Position numbers and translations under genes: made by a program. From an uncultured Microbacteriaceae bacterium (GTDB taxonomy: Bacteria; Actinomycetota; Actinomycetes; Actinomycetales; Microbacteriaceae), in the NCBI GenBank assembly GCA_947487835.1, contig CANKXX010000002.1:558001-622000 (forward strand): DNA of 64,000 nt. Reading direction: 5' to 3'. How positions within the stretch are numbered: position 1 is the stretch's first letter; each line of letters starts with the position of its first letter. The notes below the pieces were generated by a model. That model worked only from the letters and a program-made list of their open reading frames with translations, did no database searches and was not told where the DNA came from. Below, in pieces: positions 38,238-46,372 of this stretch.

Positions 38238-39098
38238 ATGCCGATGAACGACGACCGCTACGGATCCGACGTGCTCGCCACCGACTGGCGGAAGCGCGGT
38301 GCCGTCGTCGTGCCCAAGCAGGAGGCGACGAGGGACCTCGTGGTCGAGGAGGTGGCGTCCGGCTTCTGCGGCGCCGTCGTCCGCGTCGAGGGCCGGCTCG
38401 TGCAGCTCGAGGATCGTCACGGGGCCGTGCGCGCCTTCCCGCTCGGCAAGGGCTTCCTCATCGACGGCGCCCCCGTGGAACTCGTCGTGCCGCGGCGGGC
38501 CCCGGCTGCCGGACCGGGCGGCCTCGCCCCCGGGCGCACCGCCTCCGGATCCCTGGCCGTCGCGGACGCGAAGGCCCGCGTCGCCCGAGCGAGCCGCATC
38601 TTCGTCGAGGGCAGGCACGACGCCGAGCTCGTCGAGAAGGTGTGGGGCGACGACCTCCGGATCGAGGGCGTCGTCGTGGAGTACCTCGAGGGCGTCGATG
38701 ACCTCGCCGCCCTCGTCGACGAGTTCTCGCCCGGCCCCGGTCGCCGCGTCGGCGTGCTCGTCGACCACCTCGTGCCGGGCTCCAAGGAGAGCAGGATCGC
38801 CGACGCCGTGCGGCGTGGCAGACACGGGGCGAACGTGCTCGTGGTCGGTCACCCGTACGTCGACGTGTGGCAGGCCGTGAAGCCGCAGCGGCTCGGGCTC
38901 GCGGAGTGGCCCACCGTGCCGCGCTCGATCGAATGGAAGCACGGCATCTGCGAGGCCCTCGGCTGGCCGCACGACTCCCAGGCCGACATCGCCCGCGCGT
39001 GGAAGCGCATCCTCGGCAGGGTGGGCAGCTACGCCGACCTCGAGCCGCAGCTGCTCGGCAGGGTCGAGGAGCTCATCGACTTCGTCACCGCGCCCTGA
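38238..39098 (+). CDS. DUF3097 protein (Toprim-like)
   Basis: A 286-residue actinobacterial family of unknown function. The N-terminal part has WRKRGAVVVPKQEATRD. A Toprim-like core follows, with the acidic motif RIFVEGRHDAELVEKVWGDD and the strand VGVLVDHLVPGSKESRI. The second acidic position is D-H rather than the usual D-x-D. The C-terminus has SIEWKHGICEALGW. It lies 72 bp after the MSMEG_6728-type gene. ATG 38238 is used; ATG 38244 is two codons later. Confidence 0.78.
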   Translation: MPMNDDRYGSDVLATDWRKRGAVVVPKQEATRDLVVEEVASGFCGAVVRVEGRLVQLEDRHGAVRAFPLGKGFLIDGAPVELVVPRRAPAAGPGGLAPGRTASGSLAVADAKARVARASRIFVEGRHDAELVEKVWGDDLRIEGVVVEYLEGVDDLAALVDEFSPGPGRRVGVLVDHLVPGSKESRIADAVRRGRHGANVLVVGHPYVDVWQAVKPQRLGLAEWPTVPRSIEWKHGICEALGWPHDSQADIARAWKRILGRVGSYADLEPQLLGRVEELIDFVTAP

Positions 39099-39227
39099 CC
39101 TGCGGGAGCGCGCCCCGATCCTGACGGAAGGGCGTCGTGATCTGGCGAAACGGCAGCGGATTCGGCACTTACCCCCGGCATTCGCCGTAATGCAACCCCC
39201 TAACCGGGGGTCACTTCGGTGTGTTGG

Positions 39228-39250
39228 CTTGGTGGTGCACTCCCGCCAAG
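39228..39250 (+). other. Leader hairpin upstream of the membrane protein gene
   Basis: CTTGGTGG and CCGCCAAG pair across a 7-nt loop, ending about 25 bp before the GGAAGG ribosome site. A second small stem CCCCC-TAACC-GGGGG lies at 39196-39210. No riboswitch class was recognised. 39099-39283 shows no gene. Confidence 0.35.
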
Positions 39251-39283
39251 TGGGGTCACCATGAACACGGAAGGCACACAGCC

Positions 39284-39949
39284 ATGTCTAATCTGTCCAA
39301 CGACGATCGCCTCGGCGGCGATTCGAAAGCCCACCCGATCGGTCGCGACGACGCGGCGACGACGACCTCGTCCGTCAGCGCCAGCGACCGCCACGCCGTC
39401 GTCCAGCGCGAGAAGGACCAGTTCGGCGGCATCAAGTTCGGATCGGCGTTCTTCGGCTGGCTCACCGCCACCGGAATGGCCGTCATCCTCACCGCGCTGC
39501 TCGCAGGCCTCGGCGCGGCCGTCGGGCTCGGCAACAACGTCGACCCCGAACAGGCCGCGGAGGACGCGACCGCCAACGCCGAGACCGTCGGTCTCGTCGG
39601 AGCGATCGTGCTCATCGTCATCATGTTCCTCGCCTACTACTGCGGCGGCTACGTCGCCGGCCGCATGGCGCGGTTCAGCGGCGCCAAGCAGGGCTTCGCG
39701 GTCTGGCTCTGGGCGATCGTGATCGCGATCGTCTTCGCCATCATCGGCGGCATCGCGGGCAGCAACCTCAACATCCTCGCCAACCTGAACAGCTTCCCCC
39801 GCATCCCGATCAACGAGGGCGACCTGACCGCCGGCAGCATCATCACCGCGGTCATCCTGGTGGCCGTCGCGCTGGTCGGAGCGATCCTGGGCGGCCTCGC
39901 CGGCATGCGCTACCACCGCAAGGTGGACCGCGCGGGACTGGGCGCGTAA
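39284..39949 (+). CDS. Conserved membrane protein (YrzE/TIGR04086-like)
   Basis: A 221-residue protein. Residues 1-50 are hydrophilic (Asp/Ser/Thr rich), followed by four membrane segments at about 60-85, 103-128, 138-160 and 182-205. GYVAGRMARFSGAKQG in the first inner loop and a final GGLAGMRYHRKVDRAG are typical of small membrane proteins in actinobacteria, some of which are annotated as stress or cell-envelope factors. Function is unknown. GGAAGG precedes the ATG. Confidence 0.7.
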   Translation: MSNLSNDDRLGGDSKAHPIGRDDAATTTSSVSASDRHAVVQREKDQFGGIKFGSAFFGWLTATGMAVILTALLAGLGAAVGLGNNVDPEQAAEDATANAETVGLVGAIVLIVIMFLAYYCGGYVAGRMARFSGAKQGFAVWLWAIVIAIVFAIIGGIAGSNLNILANLNSFPRIPINEGDLTAGSIITAVILVAVALVGAILGGLAGMRYHRKVDRAGLGA

Positions 39950-39981
39950 CCCGCGTCCCTCCCACCGCACCCGCACGACGC

Positions 39982-40009
39982 AGGGGCCCCGTCTTCGGAC
40001 GGGGCCTCT
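39982..40009 (+). terminator. Terminator with UUCG loop after the membrane protein gene
   Basis: A 12-bp stem (AGGGGCCCCGTC with GACGGGGCCTCT, one G-T wobble) closed by a C(TTCG)G tetraloop, followed by GTTGTGTGT. It sits 33 bp after the stop and 19 bp before the end of the convergent MFS gene. Confidence 0.85.
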
Positions 40010-40028
40010 GTTGTGTGTCGGTCCCGCG

Positions 40029-41495
40029 TCAGCCCTGCACGGGAGGCATCGGCCCCCGGACCTCCTGGCTGGAGGGATCGATGTCGTCCTCGGGCGGGTC
40101 GAGCGGGTTCTCGATCTCGTCCCGCGGCAGCCGGGCAGCGACGATCGTGATGACGGCGAGGAAGACCGGGACGACCGCGGCGATCACGAACGCCGGCGCG
40201 ATGCCGATGGCCTCGCCGACCGGCCCGGCGAGGGCCATCGAGACCGGCATCAGGGTCAGCGAGACGAAGAAGTCGAGGCTCGAGACGCGGCCGAGGAGCT
40301 CGGGCGGCACGCGCCGCTGCAGCAGGGTGCCCCAGATGACGGTGGCGGACGAGAAGGCGAAGCCGACGAGGAACAGCGCCACGACCATGAGCCACAGCTG
40401 GTCGGTGAACCCGATGACGACGAGCGGGAGGCACCCCGCGCCCCAGAGGAGGTTCATCACCGTGAGGTAGCGGCGGGGCAGCCGCCACGACGCCACCGCG
40501 AGGGAGCCGGCCGCACCGCCGATGCCGAACGCCCCGAGGGCGAGGGCGAAAGCGCCGGCACCGCCGCCGGTCTGATCCTTGACAGCGAACGGCAGCAGCA
40601 CCTCGATGGGACCCATGAGCACGAGGATCATCAGGCAGGCGTAGATCAGGGTGGCGAAGAGCCAGGGCGTGCGCACCATGTAGGAGAAGCCGCCGCGGAG
40701 GTCCCCCCAGACGGCGGCCAGCGCGGAGCCCCCGCCGGCGCCGCCGCTCAGATCCCTCCGCACCGGCGTCGCGCGGAGGAACAGCAGCCCGAGCACCGCG
40801 AGGAGCTGCGAGACGGCCACGAGCGCGAACGCGAAGCCGGGGGAGAGCGCGGCGATCATGCCGCTCGCCGCGGCGGGTCCCGCGGCCTGCATGACCACGG
40901 GCCGCAGCGTGCCCTCCACCCCGTTGGCGGCGAGGAGCTGGTCCGCCGGCAGCACGGAGGGGAGGAGGGCGGAGTAGGCGGGGTAGAAGAACCCGTCGGC
41001 GAGCCCGAGCACGAGCGCGACGACCGCGAGGTGCCACAGTTCCACGACGCCGGCCAGCGACAGCGTCGCCGCGGTGGCGACGGCCACGGTCTTCGTGGCC
41101 TCGACCGTGAGCAGGATGCGCTTCTGCGGGATGCGGTCGGCCGCGACCCCGCCGAGGAGCACGGCGGCGAGCATGCCCACCGCGTTCGTCGTGGCGACGA
41201 TCGACAGCTCGACGGGCGAGCCGCCCAGTTCGATCACCTGCCACACGATGCTCACGAGCCAGACGCCGCCGCCGAACAGGGAGAGCGTGAGCGCGACCGT
41301 GAGCACGCGGTACTGCTGTACCGCGAACGGGCGGAGCGCCTTCGGTAACCGCGTCGGCCGCGGGGTGCCCCGGTCCGGTCCGGCGCTGTTCGGTGCGGCG
41401 CTACCCGGCCCGGTCCCGACGGGTCGGTCCCGGGGCCCCGTCTCCTCGGTCTCCTCGGACTCCTCGGTCTCCTCGGAAAGGCTCTCCTCCGTCAT
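40029..41495 (-). CDS. MFS transporter (12-TM, drug or solute type)
   Basis: A 488-residue major facilitator with about twelve membrane segments. The first 60 residues are unusual: a Glu/Ser/Thr run (MTEESLSEETEESEETEET) encoded by short tandem repeats, then a Pro/Arg-rich stretch. The A-loop motif is GVAADRIPQKRI (about residue 98). It resembles the MFS_3/enterobactin-exporter-like group of actinobacteria with a permissive specificity. GGAAG is directly upstream of the ATG. The substrate is unknown. Confidence 0.82.
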   Translation of the reverse strand: MTEESLSEETEESEETEETGPRDRPVGTGPGSAAPNSAGPDRGTPRPTRLPKALRPFAVQQYRVLTVALTLSLFGGGVWLVSIVWQVIELGGSPVELSIVATTNAVGMLAAVLLGGVAADRIPQKRILLTVEATKTVAVATAATLSLAGVVELWHLAVVALVLGLADGFFYPAYSALLPSVLPADQLLAANGVEGTLRPVVMQAAGPAAASGMIAALSPGFAFALVAVSQLLAVLGLLFLRATPVRRDLSGGAGGGSALAAVWGDLRGGFSYMVRTPWLFATLIYACLMILVLMGPIEVLLPFAVKDQTGGGAGAFALALGAFGIGGAAGSLAVASWRLPRRYLTVMNLLWGAGCLPLVVIGFTDQLWLMVVALFLVGFAFSSATVIWGTLLQRRVPPELLGRVSSLDFFVSLTLMPVSMALAGPVGEAIGIAPAFVIAAVVPVFLAVITIVAARLPRDEIENPLDPPEDDIDPSSQEVRGPMPPVQG

Positions 41496-41634
41496 GCTTC
41501 CTCACTCGGGTCGTGCATCCTCGGGTGCCCGGCCGGCGGTTCGGTTCCGCCGCGGCCGACGACCTCCCCATCCTGGCGGACGCCCCCGGGACTCGTACAT
41601 ACCCGCCCGGACGCGCGTCCCGGGTCGCTCGGGT

Positions 41635-42660
41635 TCAGTCGAGCGCGGTCCGGATGGCGTCGGCGTAGGCGACATAGCCCGCCGGCTTCGGGTGGAAGAC
41701 GTCCGATCCGGTGGAGAGGATCCACTCGTCGGTACTGCCGACGCCGTGACCGGCGAACGCATCCGCGACATCCACATACGCGATGTCGGAACCGGCGTCC
41801 CGTTCGGCGAGCACCGCGGCCTCGATGGCGGCGTTCAGCGACTCCGTCGCCAGCCGCAGCGTCGAGAGGAGGGCCGGGTCCTCGTTCGCCGCGCCGTCGC
41901 CGATCCCGAGCCGCGTCCCCTCGAACAGGTCCGTGTACCCGGTGGCGAGGATGCGGGCATCCGGCGCGTGCGCCCGCACCTCGGCGAACGTCGTGCGCAG
42001 GCGCTGCTCGAGCTCGCCGCCCGGCTCCAGGAGGGCGAGGGCCGACGTCAGCATCGAGCGGCAGTCCGGGGACGACGGGGAGACCGAGCAGACCGCGGCG
42101 ACCCGGATCGCGCCGAGGTCGTTGCCGCCGATCGTGACGGTGACGAGTAGCGCGTCCTCGCTCAGGGCGCCGAGCTGCTCCGCGAGCAGGTCGGCGGTCG
42201 TGTCGCCGCTGCAGCTCGCGTCGGCAACGAGCCGGATGCCCGGGTCGGCGTCGAGGAGCGCGGGGTACCCGGCGGAGCTGCGCAGGCAGCGTCCCGCGCT
42301 GTAGTCGCCGCCGCCCTGTCCGGAGGCGTAGGAGTCGCCGAGGGCGACGTAGTCGACGCCGTCCCGGTCGGACTCGTGGTCGACCGCCGTTGCGGGATGC
42401 GGCTCGAACGATCGCGCCGCACCCCCGCCCGCGCCGGCCGCAGCGGGGTCGTCGGTCGCCTGGGTCGACGCCTCAGCGGGCTGATCCGCGGGCTGATCGG
42501 TGGGCTGTGCCGAGGGGGACTGCGTGGCCACCGAGGCGGTGGACGGCCGGTCGTCGGACACCGCGACGGCGACGGCGGTGGCGCCGATGCCGAGCGCGAG
42601 AACGGCGGCGACGGCGAGCGCCCGCGCCCGCCCGCGCCCGTTCCTCGATCCACCGGCCAT
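41635..42660 (-). CDS. Secreted SGNH/GDSL lipase-esterase
   Basis: A 341-residue protein with an N-terminal signal or anchor (about residues 12-36) and a low-complexity linker (residues 40-85, rich in Gln, Pro, Thr and Ala). Catalytic blocks are ALGDSYASGQGGGDYS, TVTIGGNDLGAI and DVFHPKPAGYVAYADAI. Six Cys suggest extracellular disulfides. It resembles the two-domain secreted lipases of Streptomyces. A TAGGTT -10 candidate (42674-42669, minus) ends 8 bp before the ATG. Confidence 0.88.
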   Translation of the reverse strand: MAGGSRNGRGRARALAVAAVLALGIGATAVAVAVSDDRPSTASVATQSPSAQPTDQPADQPAEASTQATDDPAAAGAGGGAARSFEPHPATAVDHESDRDGVDYVALGDSYASGQGGGDYSAGRCLRSSAGYPALLDADPGIRLVADASCSGDTTADLLAEQLGALSEDALLVTVTIGGNDLGAIRVAAVCSVSPSSPDCRSMLTSALALLEPGGELEQRLRTTFAEVRAHAPDARILATGYTDLFEGTRLGIGDGAANEDPALLSTLRLATESLNAAIEAAVLAERDAGSDIAYVDVADAFAGHGVGSTDEWILSTGSDVFHPKPAGYVAYADAIRTALD

Positions 42661-42732
42661 GACGACAGAACCTACACCGGTGGGCCCGTGTGGTGCGGTC
42701 CGCGAGAACGGTCCGGAACCCCGTCCCGCTCG

Positions 42733-44418
42733 CTATCGCACGCGGAGCCAGGCCGTCGTGTCGGGCGGCAGCACGCCGTCGGCGACCGGGCCGCTCGCCA
42801 GTAGCAGCTCGCCCTCCGGCAGCGGCGTGGCGTCCGGCCCGAAGTTCATGACCGCGCACCAGCCGCCCGGCCGCTCGAACGCGAGCACGGATGCGCGGTC
42901 GGTGTCCCGCCAGCGGAGCTCCTCCGGTCCCTGCAGGCGGCGGCGCAGGGCGAGCGCGCGGCGATAGAGGGAGAGGGTGGACGCGTCGTGCCCCTCCTCG
43001 GCCTCCACCGACACGGCCCCGAACCAGGTCGGCTGCGGGAGGTGGGCGCCGTCGGCGCCGAAGCCGAAGGAGCTGCCGTCGCGGGTCCACGGGAGGGGCA
43101 CGCGGCACCCGTCCCGGCCGATCTCGACCCCCGCGTTGCGGAAGAACGTCGGGTCCTGACGGTCCTTGTCAGGGATCTCGGCGACCTCGTGCAGGCCGAG
43201 CTCCTCGCCCTGGTAGAGGTACGCGGAGCCGGGGAGGGCGAGCATCAGCAGCGTCGCGGCGCGGGCGCGGCGGAGGCCGCGCTCACGGTCCAGGGCCGGC
43301 TCGATGCCGCCCGACAGCAGCCACTCCCTGCCCTTCTGCGGTCCGCCGTCCGCGGGGACCGGGAGCCCGTAGCGCGTCGCGTGCCGCACGACGTCGTGGT
43401 TCGAGAACACCCAGGTGGTGGACGACCCCGACTTCCGCGCGAACGCGAGGTTGTCGGCGATGATGCGGCGGAAGCCGGCGGCGTCGTAGTCCGCCTCGAG
43501 CAGGTCGAAGCTGAAGGCCTGTCCCAGGCCCTCCGGGTGCGCGTACCGGGCCCGCCGGTCGGGCTCGACCCAGGCCTCCGCCACCGCTGTCCGCGGCGGG
43601 TCGTACTCCTGGAACACGCGGCGCCACTCGGCGTAGATGTCGTGCACCTCGTCGCGGTCCCAGAGCGGGTGCGCGCCCGGACCGAGTCCCGCCAGCTCCT
43701 CGGTCGAGGGCAGCGGATCCGTCAGCCGCTTCGCGAGGCCGTGCGCCACGTCGACGCGGAACCCGTCCACGCCGCGGTCGGACCAGAAGCGCAGCGTGCG
43801 CACGAAGTCCGCTCGCACCTCGGGGTTGTCCCAGTTCAGGTCGGGCTGCTCGGGCGCGAAGAGGTGCAGGTACCACTGCCCGTCGGGCACCCGCTGCCAG
43901 GCCGGCCCGCCGAAGATGGACTGCCAGTCGCTCGGCGGCAGGGCGCCGTGCGGCCCGAGGCCGTCGCGGAAGATGTACCGGGCGCGTTCGGGCGAGCCGG
44001 GGGCCGCCGCGAGCGCCGCCCGGAACCACTCGTGCCGGTCCGACGAGTGGTTCGGCACGAGGTCGGCGACCAGCCGGATGCCCGCGTCGTGCAGTGCCGC
44101 GATCATCCGGTCGAAGTCGTCGAGCGTGCCGAGCCGCGGGTCGACGTCGCGGTAGTCGTCGACGTCATAGCCGCCGTCCGCGAGGGCGGACGGGTAGAAG
44201 GGGCTGAGCCACACGGCGTCGACGCCGAGCGAGGCAAGATACGGGATCCTCGACGTGATGCCGGCGAGGTCGCCGATCCCGTCGCCGTTCGCGTCCGCGT
44301 AGCTCCGGGGGTAGATCTGGTAGACAGCCGCCTGCCGCCACCAGTCCGCGCCCGCCCCCGGGTCGCCCGCCCTCTCCGCGCCCGCCACCGGGTCGCCCGC
44401 CAACGCCACGCCCCCCAC
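42733..44418 (-). CDS. GH13 alpha-glucosidase (subfamily 30-like)
   Basis: A 561-residue hydrolase of alpha-glucosides. It starts the TIM barrel with WWRQAAVYQIYPRSYADANG. Catalytic residues are D223 (DGFRVDVAHG), E281 (VAEAWV) and D342 (FSNHDVV). The QPDLNWDNPEV motif is typical of oligo-glucosidases. The first 25 residues repeat GDPVAGA-like units and may not be translated; the start lies between GTG 44418 and GTG 44409. Last gene of the ABC operon, so it would hydrolyse imported sugars in the cytosol. Confidence 0.88.
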   Translation of the reverse strand: MGGVALAGDPVAGAERAGDPGAGADWWRQAAVYQIYPRSYADANGDGIGDLAGITSRIPYLASLGVDAVWLSPFYPSALADGGYDVDDYRDVDPRLGTLDDFDRMIAALHDAGIRLVADLVPNHSSDRHEWFRAALAAAPGSPERARYIFRDGLGPHGALPPSDWQSIFGGPAWQRVPDGQWYLHLFAPEQPDLNWDNPEVRADFVRTLRFWSDRGVDGFRVDVAHGLAKRLTDPLPSTEELAGLGPGAHPLWDRDEVHDIYAEWRRVFQEYDPPRTAVAEAWVEPDRRARYAHPEGLGQAFSFDLLEADYDAAGFRRIIADNLAFARKSGSSTTWVFSNHDVVRHATRYGLPVPADGGPQKGREWLLSGGIEPALDRERGLRRARAATLLMLALPGSAYLYQGEELGLHEVAEIPDKDRQDPTFFRNAGVEIGRDGCRVPLPWTRDGSSFGFGADGAHLPQPTWFGAVSVEAEEGHDASTLSLYRRALALRRRLQGPEELRWRDTDRASVLAFERPGGWCAVMNFGPDATPLPEGELLLASGPVADGVLPPDTTAWLRVR

Positions 44419-44422
44419 CGTG

Positions 44423-45319
44423 TTACTTGATCGCGCCGCGGGTGACGCCGGAGAGCACCCACCGCTGGGCGAAGATGTAGACGAGGATCGTCGGCGCCAT
44501 CGCCATGAGGTAGGACGCGAAGGCCACGTTGTACTCCGTGTTGAACTGCTGCTGGAAGATGTTCTGCACCACGGGCAGCGTCTGCAGCCGGCTGTCCGCC
44601 GTGATGAGCGACGGCATCATGAAGTCGTTCCACGAGGCGAGGAAGGCGAAGATGCCGACCGTCGCGTTCATGGGGGCGAGGAGCGGGAAGATGAGCTTCC
44701 AGAACACCTGCCAGGTCGATGCGCCGTCGATGCGGGCGCTCTCCTCGAGCTCGTGCGGGATGGAGCGCAGGAACGCGGAGTAGAGCAGCACGCTGAAGGA
44801 CAGCTGGAACATGATGTGCAGCAGCGCGACCCCGAGCGGGTTGTCGAGGCCCACCGCGGCCGTCAGCTTGATCTGCGGCAGCGCGATCACGGGGAAGGGA
44901 ATGAACATCGCGGCCAGCAGGTAGAAGTACGAGTAGCGGAAGCCGCGGTGCTCCCAGTTGCGGGCGATCGCGTAGGAGGCGAGCGAGCTCAGCACGATCG
45001 CGCCGGCGACGCTGACCACCGAGATGAGCAGCGAGATGATGAACGCCCGCGGGAAGTCGGTGAGCGTCCAGGCCTCGGCGAAGTTGCCGAACTGCATCGG
45101 CCACGGCCAGGTCAGGCCGGTGCCGCTCGCCGCCTCGGCCGCCGTCTTCAGCGACATCGCGATCGCGAAGTACAGCGGGATGAGCACCGTGAGGGACGCG
45201 AGGATCAGCAGGATCGTCGTCGTCCAGTTCGGGCGGTAGGACTCCTTGGGGTCCTTGCTGCGCCTGGCCTCCGGGGTCGTGACCGCAGCGGCGGCCGCGG
45301 GATTGATGGCGACGGACAT
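44423..45319 (-). CDS. Sugar ABC transporter permease (MalG-like)
   Basis: A 298-residue membrane subunit of a carbohydrate importer, CUT1 type. Six membrane segments, with the EAA loop ELEESARIDGASTWQVFWKLIFPLLAP (key residues EE-A-IDGAS and G-F-P-L) near residue 190. It overlaps the upstream permease by one base (TAATG) and lies 5 bp before the GH13 gene. Confidence 0.93.
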   Translation of the reverse strand: MSVAINPAAAAAVTTPEARRSKDPKESYRPNWTTTILLILASLTVLIPLYFAIAMSLKTAAEAASGTGLTWPWPMQFGNFAEAWTLTDFPRAFIISLLISVVSVAGAIVLSSLASYAIARNWEHRGFRYSYFYLLAAMFIPFPVIALPQIKLTAAVGLDNPLGVALLHIMFQLSFSVLLYSAFLRSIPHELEESARIDGASTWQVFWKLIFPLLAPMNATVGIFAFLASWNDFMMPSLITADSRLQTLPVVQNIFQQQFNTEYNVAFASYLMAMAPTILVYIFAQRWVLSGVTRGAIK

Positions 45320-46236
45320 TAGAGCGACACTCCTCGACGTCGGATGAGCTGGAGCTGGAGGATCGAGACGACCACCGTCACGATGAAGAAGATCACGGCG
45401 TTCGCCATCTGGTAGGCGTAGTCGCCGCTCGTGAAGCCGGTGAAGATCGTCATGGCGACGCTGAAGGTCGCCGTGCCCGGCCCGCCGTTCGTCAGGCCGA
45501 TGATGATCTCGTACGCGTTCAGGAAGCCCTTGAAGCCGAGCACGGTGTTGATCACCACGTAGCCGGCCACGAGGGGGAGGGTGATCGAGGTGAACTGCCG
45601 CCATCCGGTCGCACCGTCCAGGGAGCCCGCCTCGTAGACCTCCTCGGGGATCGCGAGCAGCCCGGCCAGGTAGATGATGATCGCGCTCGGGATCGACTGC
45701 CAGGCCGTCACGATGACGATCGAGAGCCAGGCCAGGTTCGGGTCGACCAGCAGCGACCCGGTGCCGGTGAGCGCGGGGAGCGTGTTGGAGAAGAGGTAGT
45801 TGAAGACGTAGGCGATGACGATGCCCGAGATGACCATCGGGATGAAGAAGATCCCGCGCAGCGCCGTCTTGAACTTGATCTTCGAGTTCAGGCCGATGGC
45901 CAGCGCGAGGGCGAGGGCGTTCACGGCGATGACCGTGACCAGCGAGAAGCCCATGGTGAAGCCGTAGGAGCTGAGGATGCGCGGGTCGGTGAACAACGCG
46001 GCGTAGTTGCCGAAGCCGATGAAGTCGTACTCGCCGAAGCCCACGTAGTCGGTGACGCTGTAGAACATGCCGATGAGGGCCGGCAGCGTGATCGCGAGGG
46101 AGAAGAGCGCGATCGCCGGGAAGAGGAACGCGTAGAAGATCGGTTCGACCCTGGGCTTGCCGGTGCGACCGGCGCGCGCGGGCGCGTCCGTCGCCGGGGC
46201 CCGTCGCTGCGTCCCGCGGGAGGCTGTGGCCGTCAT
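45319..46236 (-). CDS. Sugar ABC transporter permease (MalF-like)
   Basis: A 305-residue membrane subunit, partner of the downstream permease. Six hydrophobic segments begin at about residue 35. The EAA loop is EVYEAGSLDGATGWRQFTSI (EAG-LDGA). ATG 46236 has GGAGAA upstream, and the 1-bp overlap with the next gene indicates coupling. It lies about 140 bp from the binding protein; that gap holds a 45-bp tandem repeat. Confidence 0.93.
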   Translation of the reverse strand: MTATASRGTQRRAPATDAPARAGRTGKPRVEPIFYAFLFPAIALFSLAITLPALIGMFYSVTDYVGFGEYDFIGFGNYAALFTDPRILSSYGFTMGFSLVTVIAVNALALALAIGLNSKIKFKTALRGIFFIPMVISGIVIAYVFNYLFSNTLPALTGTGSLLVDPNLAWLSIVIVTAWQSIPSAIIIYLAGLLAIPEEVYEAGSLDGATGWRQFTSITLPLVAGYVVINTVLGFKGFLNAYEIIIGLTNGGPGTATFSVAMTIFTGFTSGDYAYQMANAVIFFIVTVVVSILQLQLIRRRGVSL

Positions 46237-46265
46237 TGGGGTTCTCCTCGTCGTGTGCGGTTCCG

Positions 46266-46355
46266 GTCGGTCGTGCGGGGCGTGCGGGGCGTGCGGGCAG
46301 GCCGACTCATGTCGGTCGTGCGGGGCGTGGCGGGCGTGCGGGCAGGCCGAGTCAT
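46266..46355. repeat. 45-bp tandem direct repeat in the spacer before the permease
   Basis: Two 45-bp copies (46266-46310 and 46311-46355), starting GTCGGTCGTGCGGGGCGTG and ending GGCCGACTCAT or GGCCGAGTCAT, differ at only a few bases. On the minus strand a 40-codon frame (ATG 46355, stop 46233) runs through both and overlaps the permease ATG by 4 bp, encoding an Arg/Thr/Pro-rich peptide. No ribosome site precedes it, so I hold it as non-coding for now. Confidence 0.7.
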
Positions 46356-46372
46356 GGGGAGCACGCCCGGGC

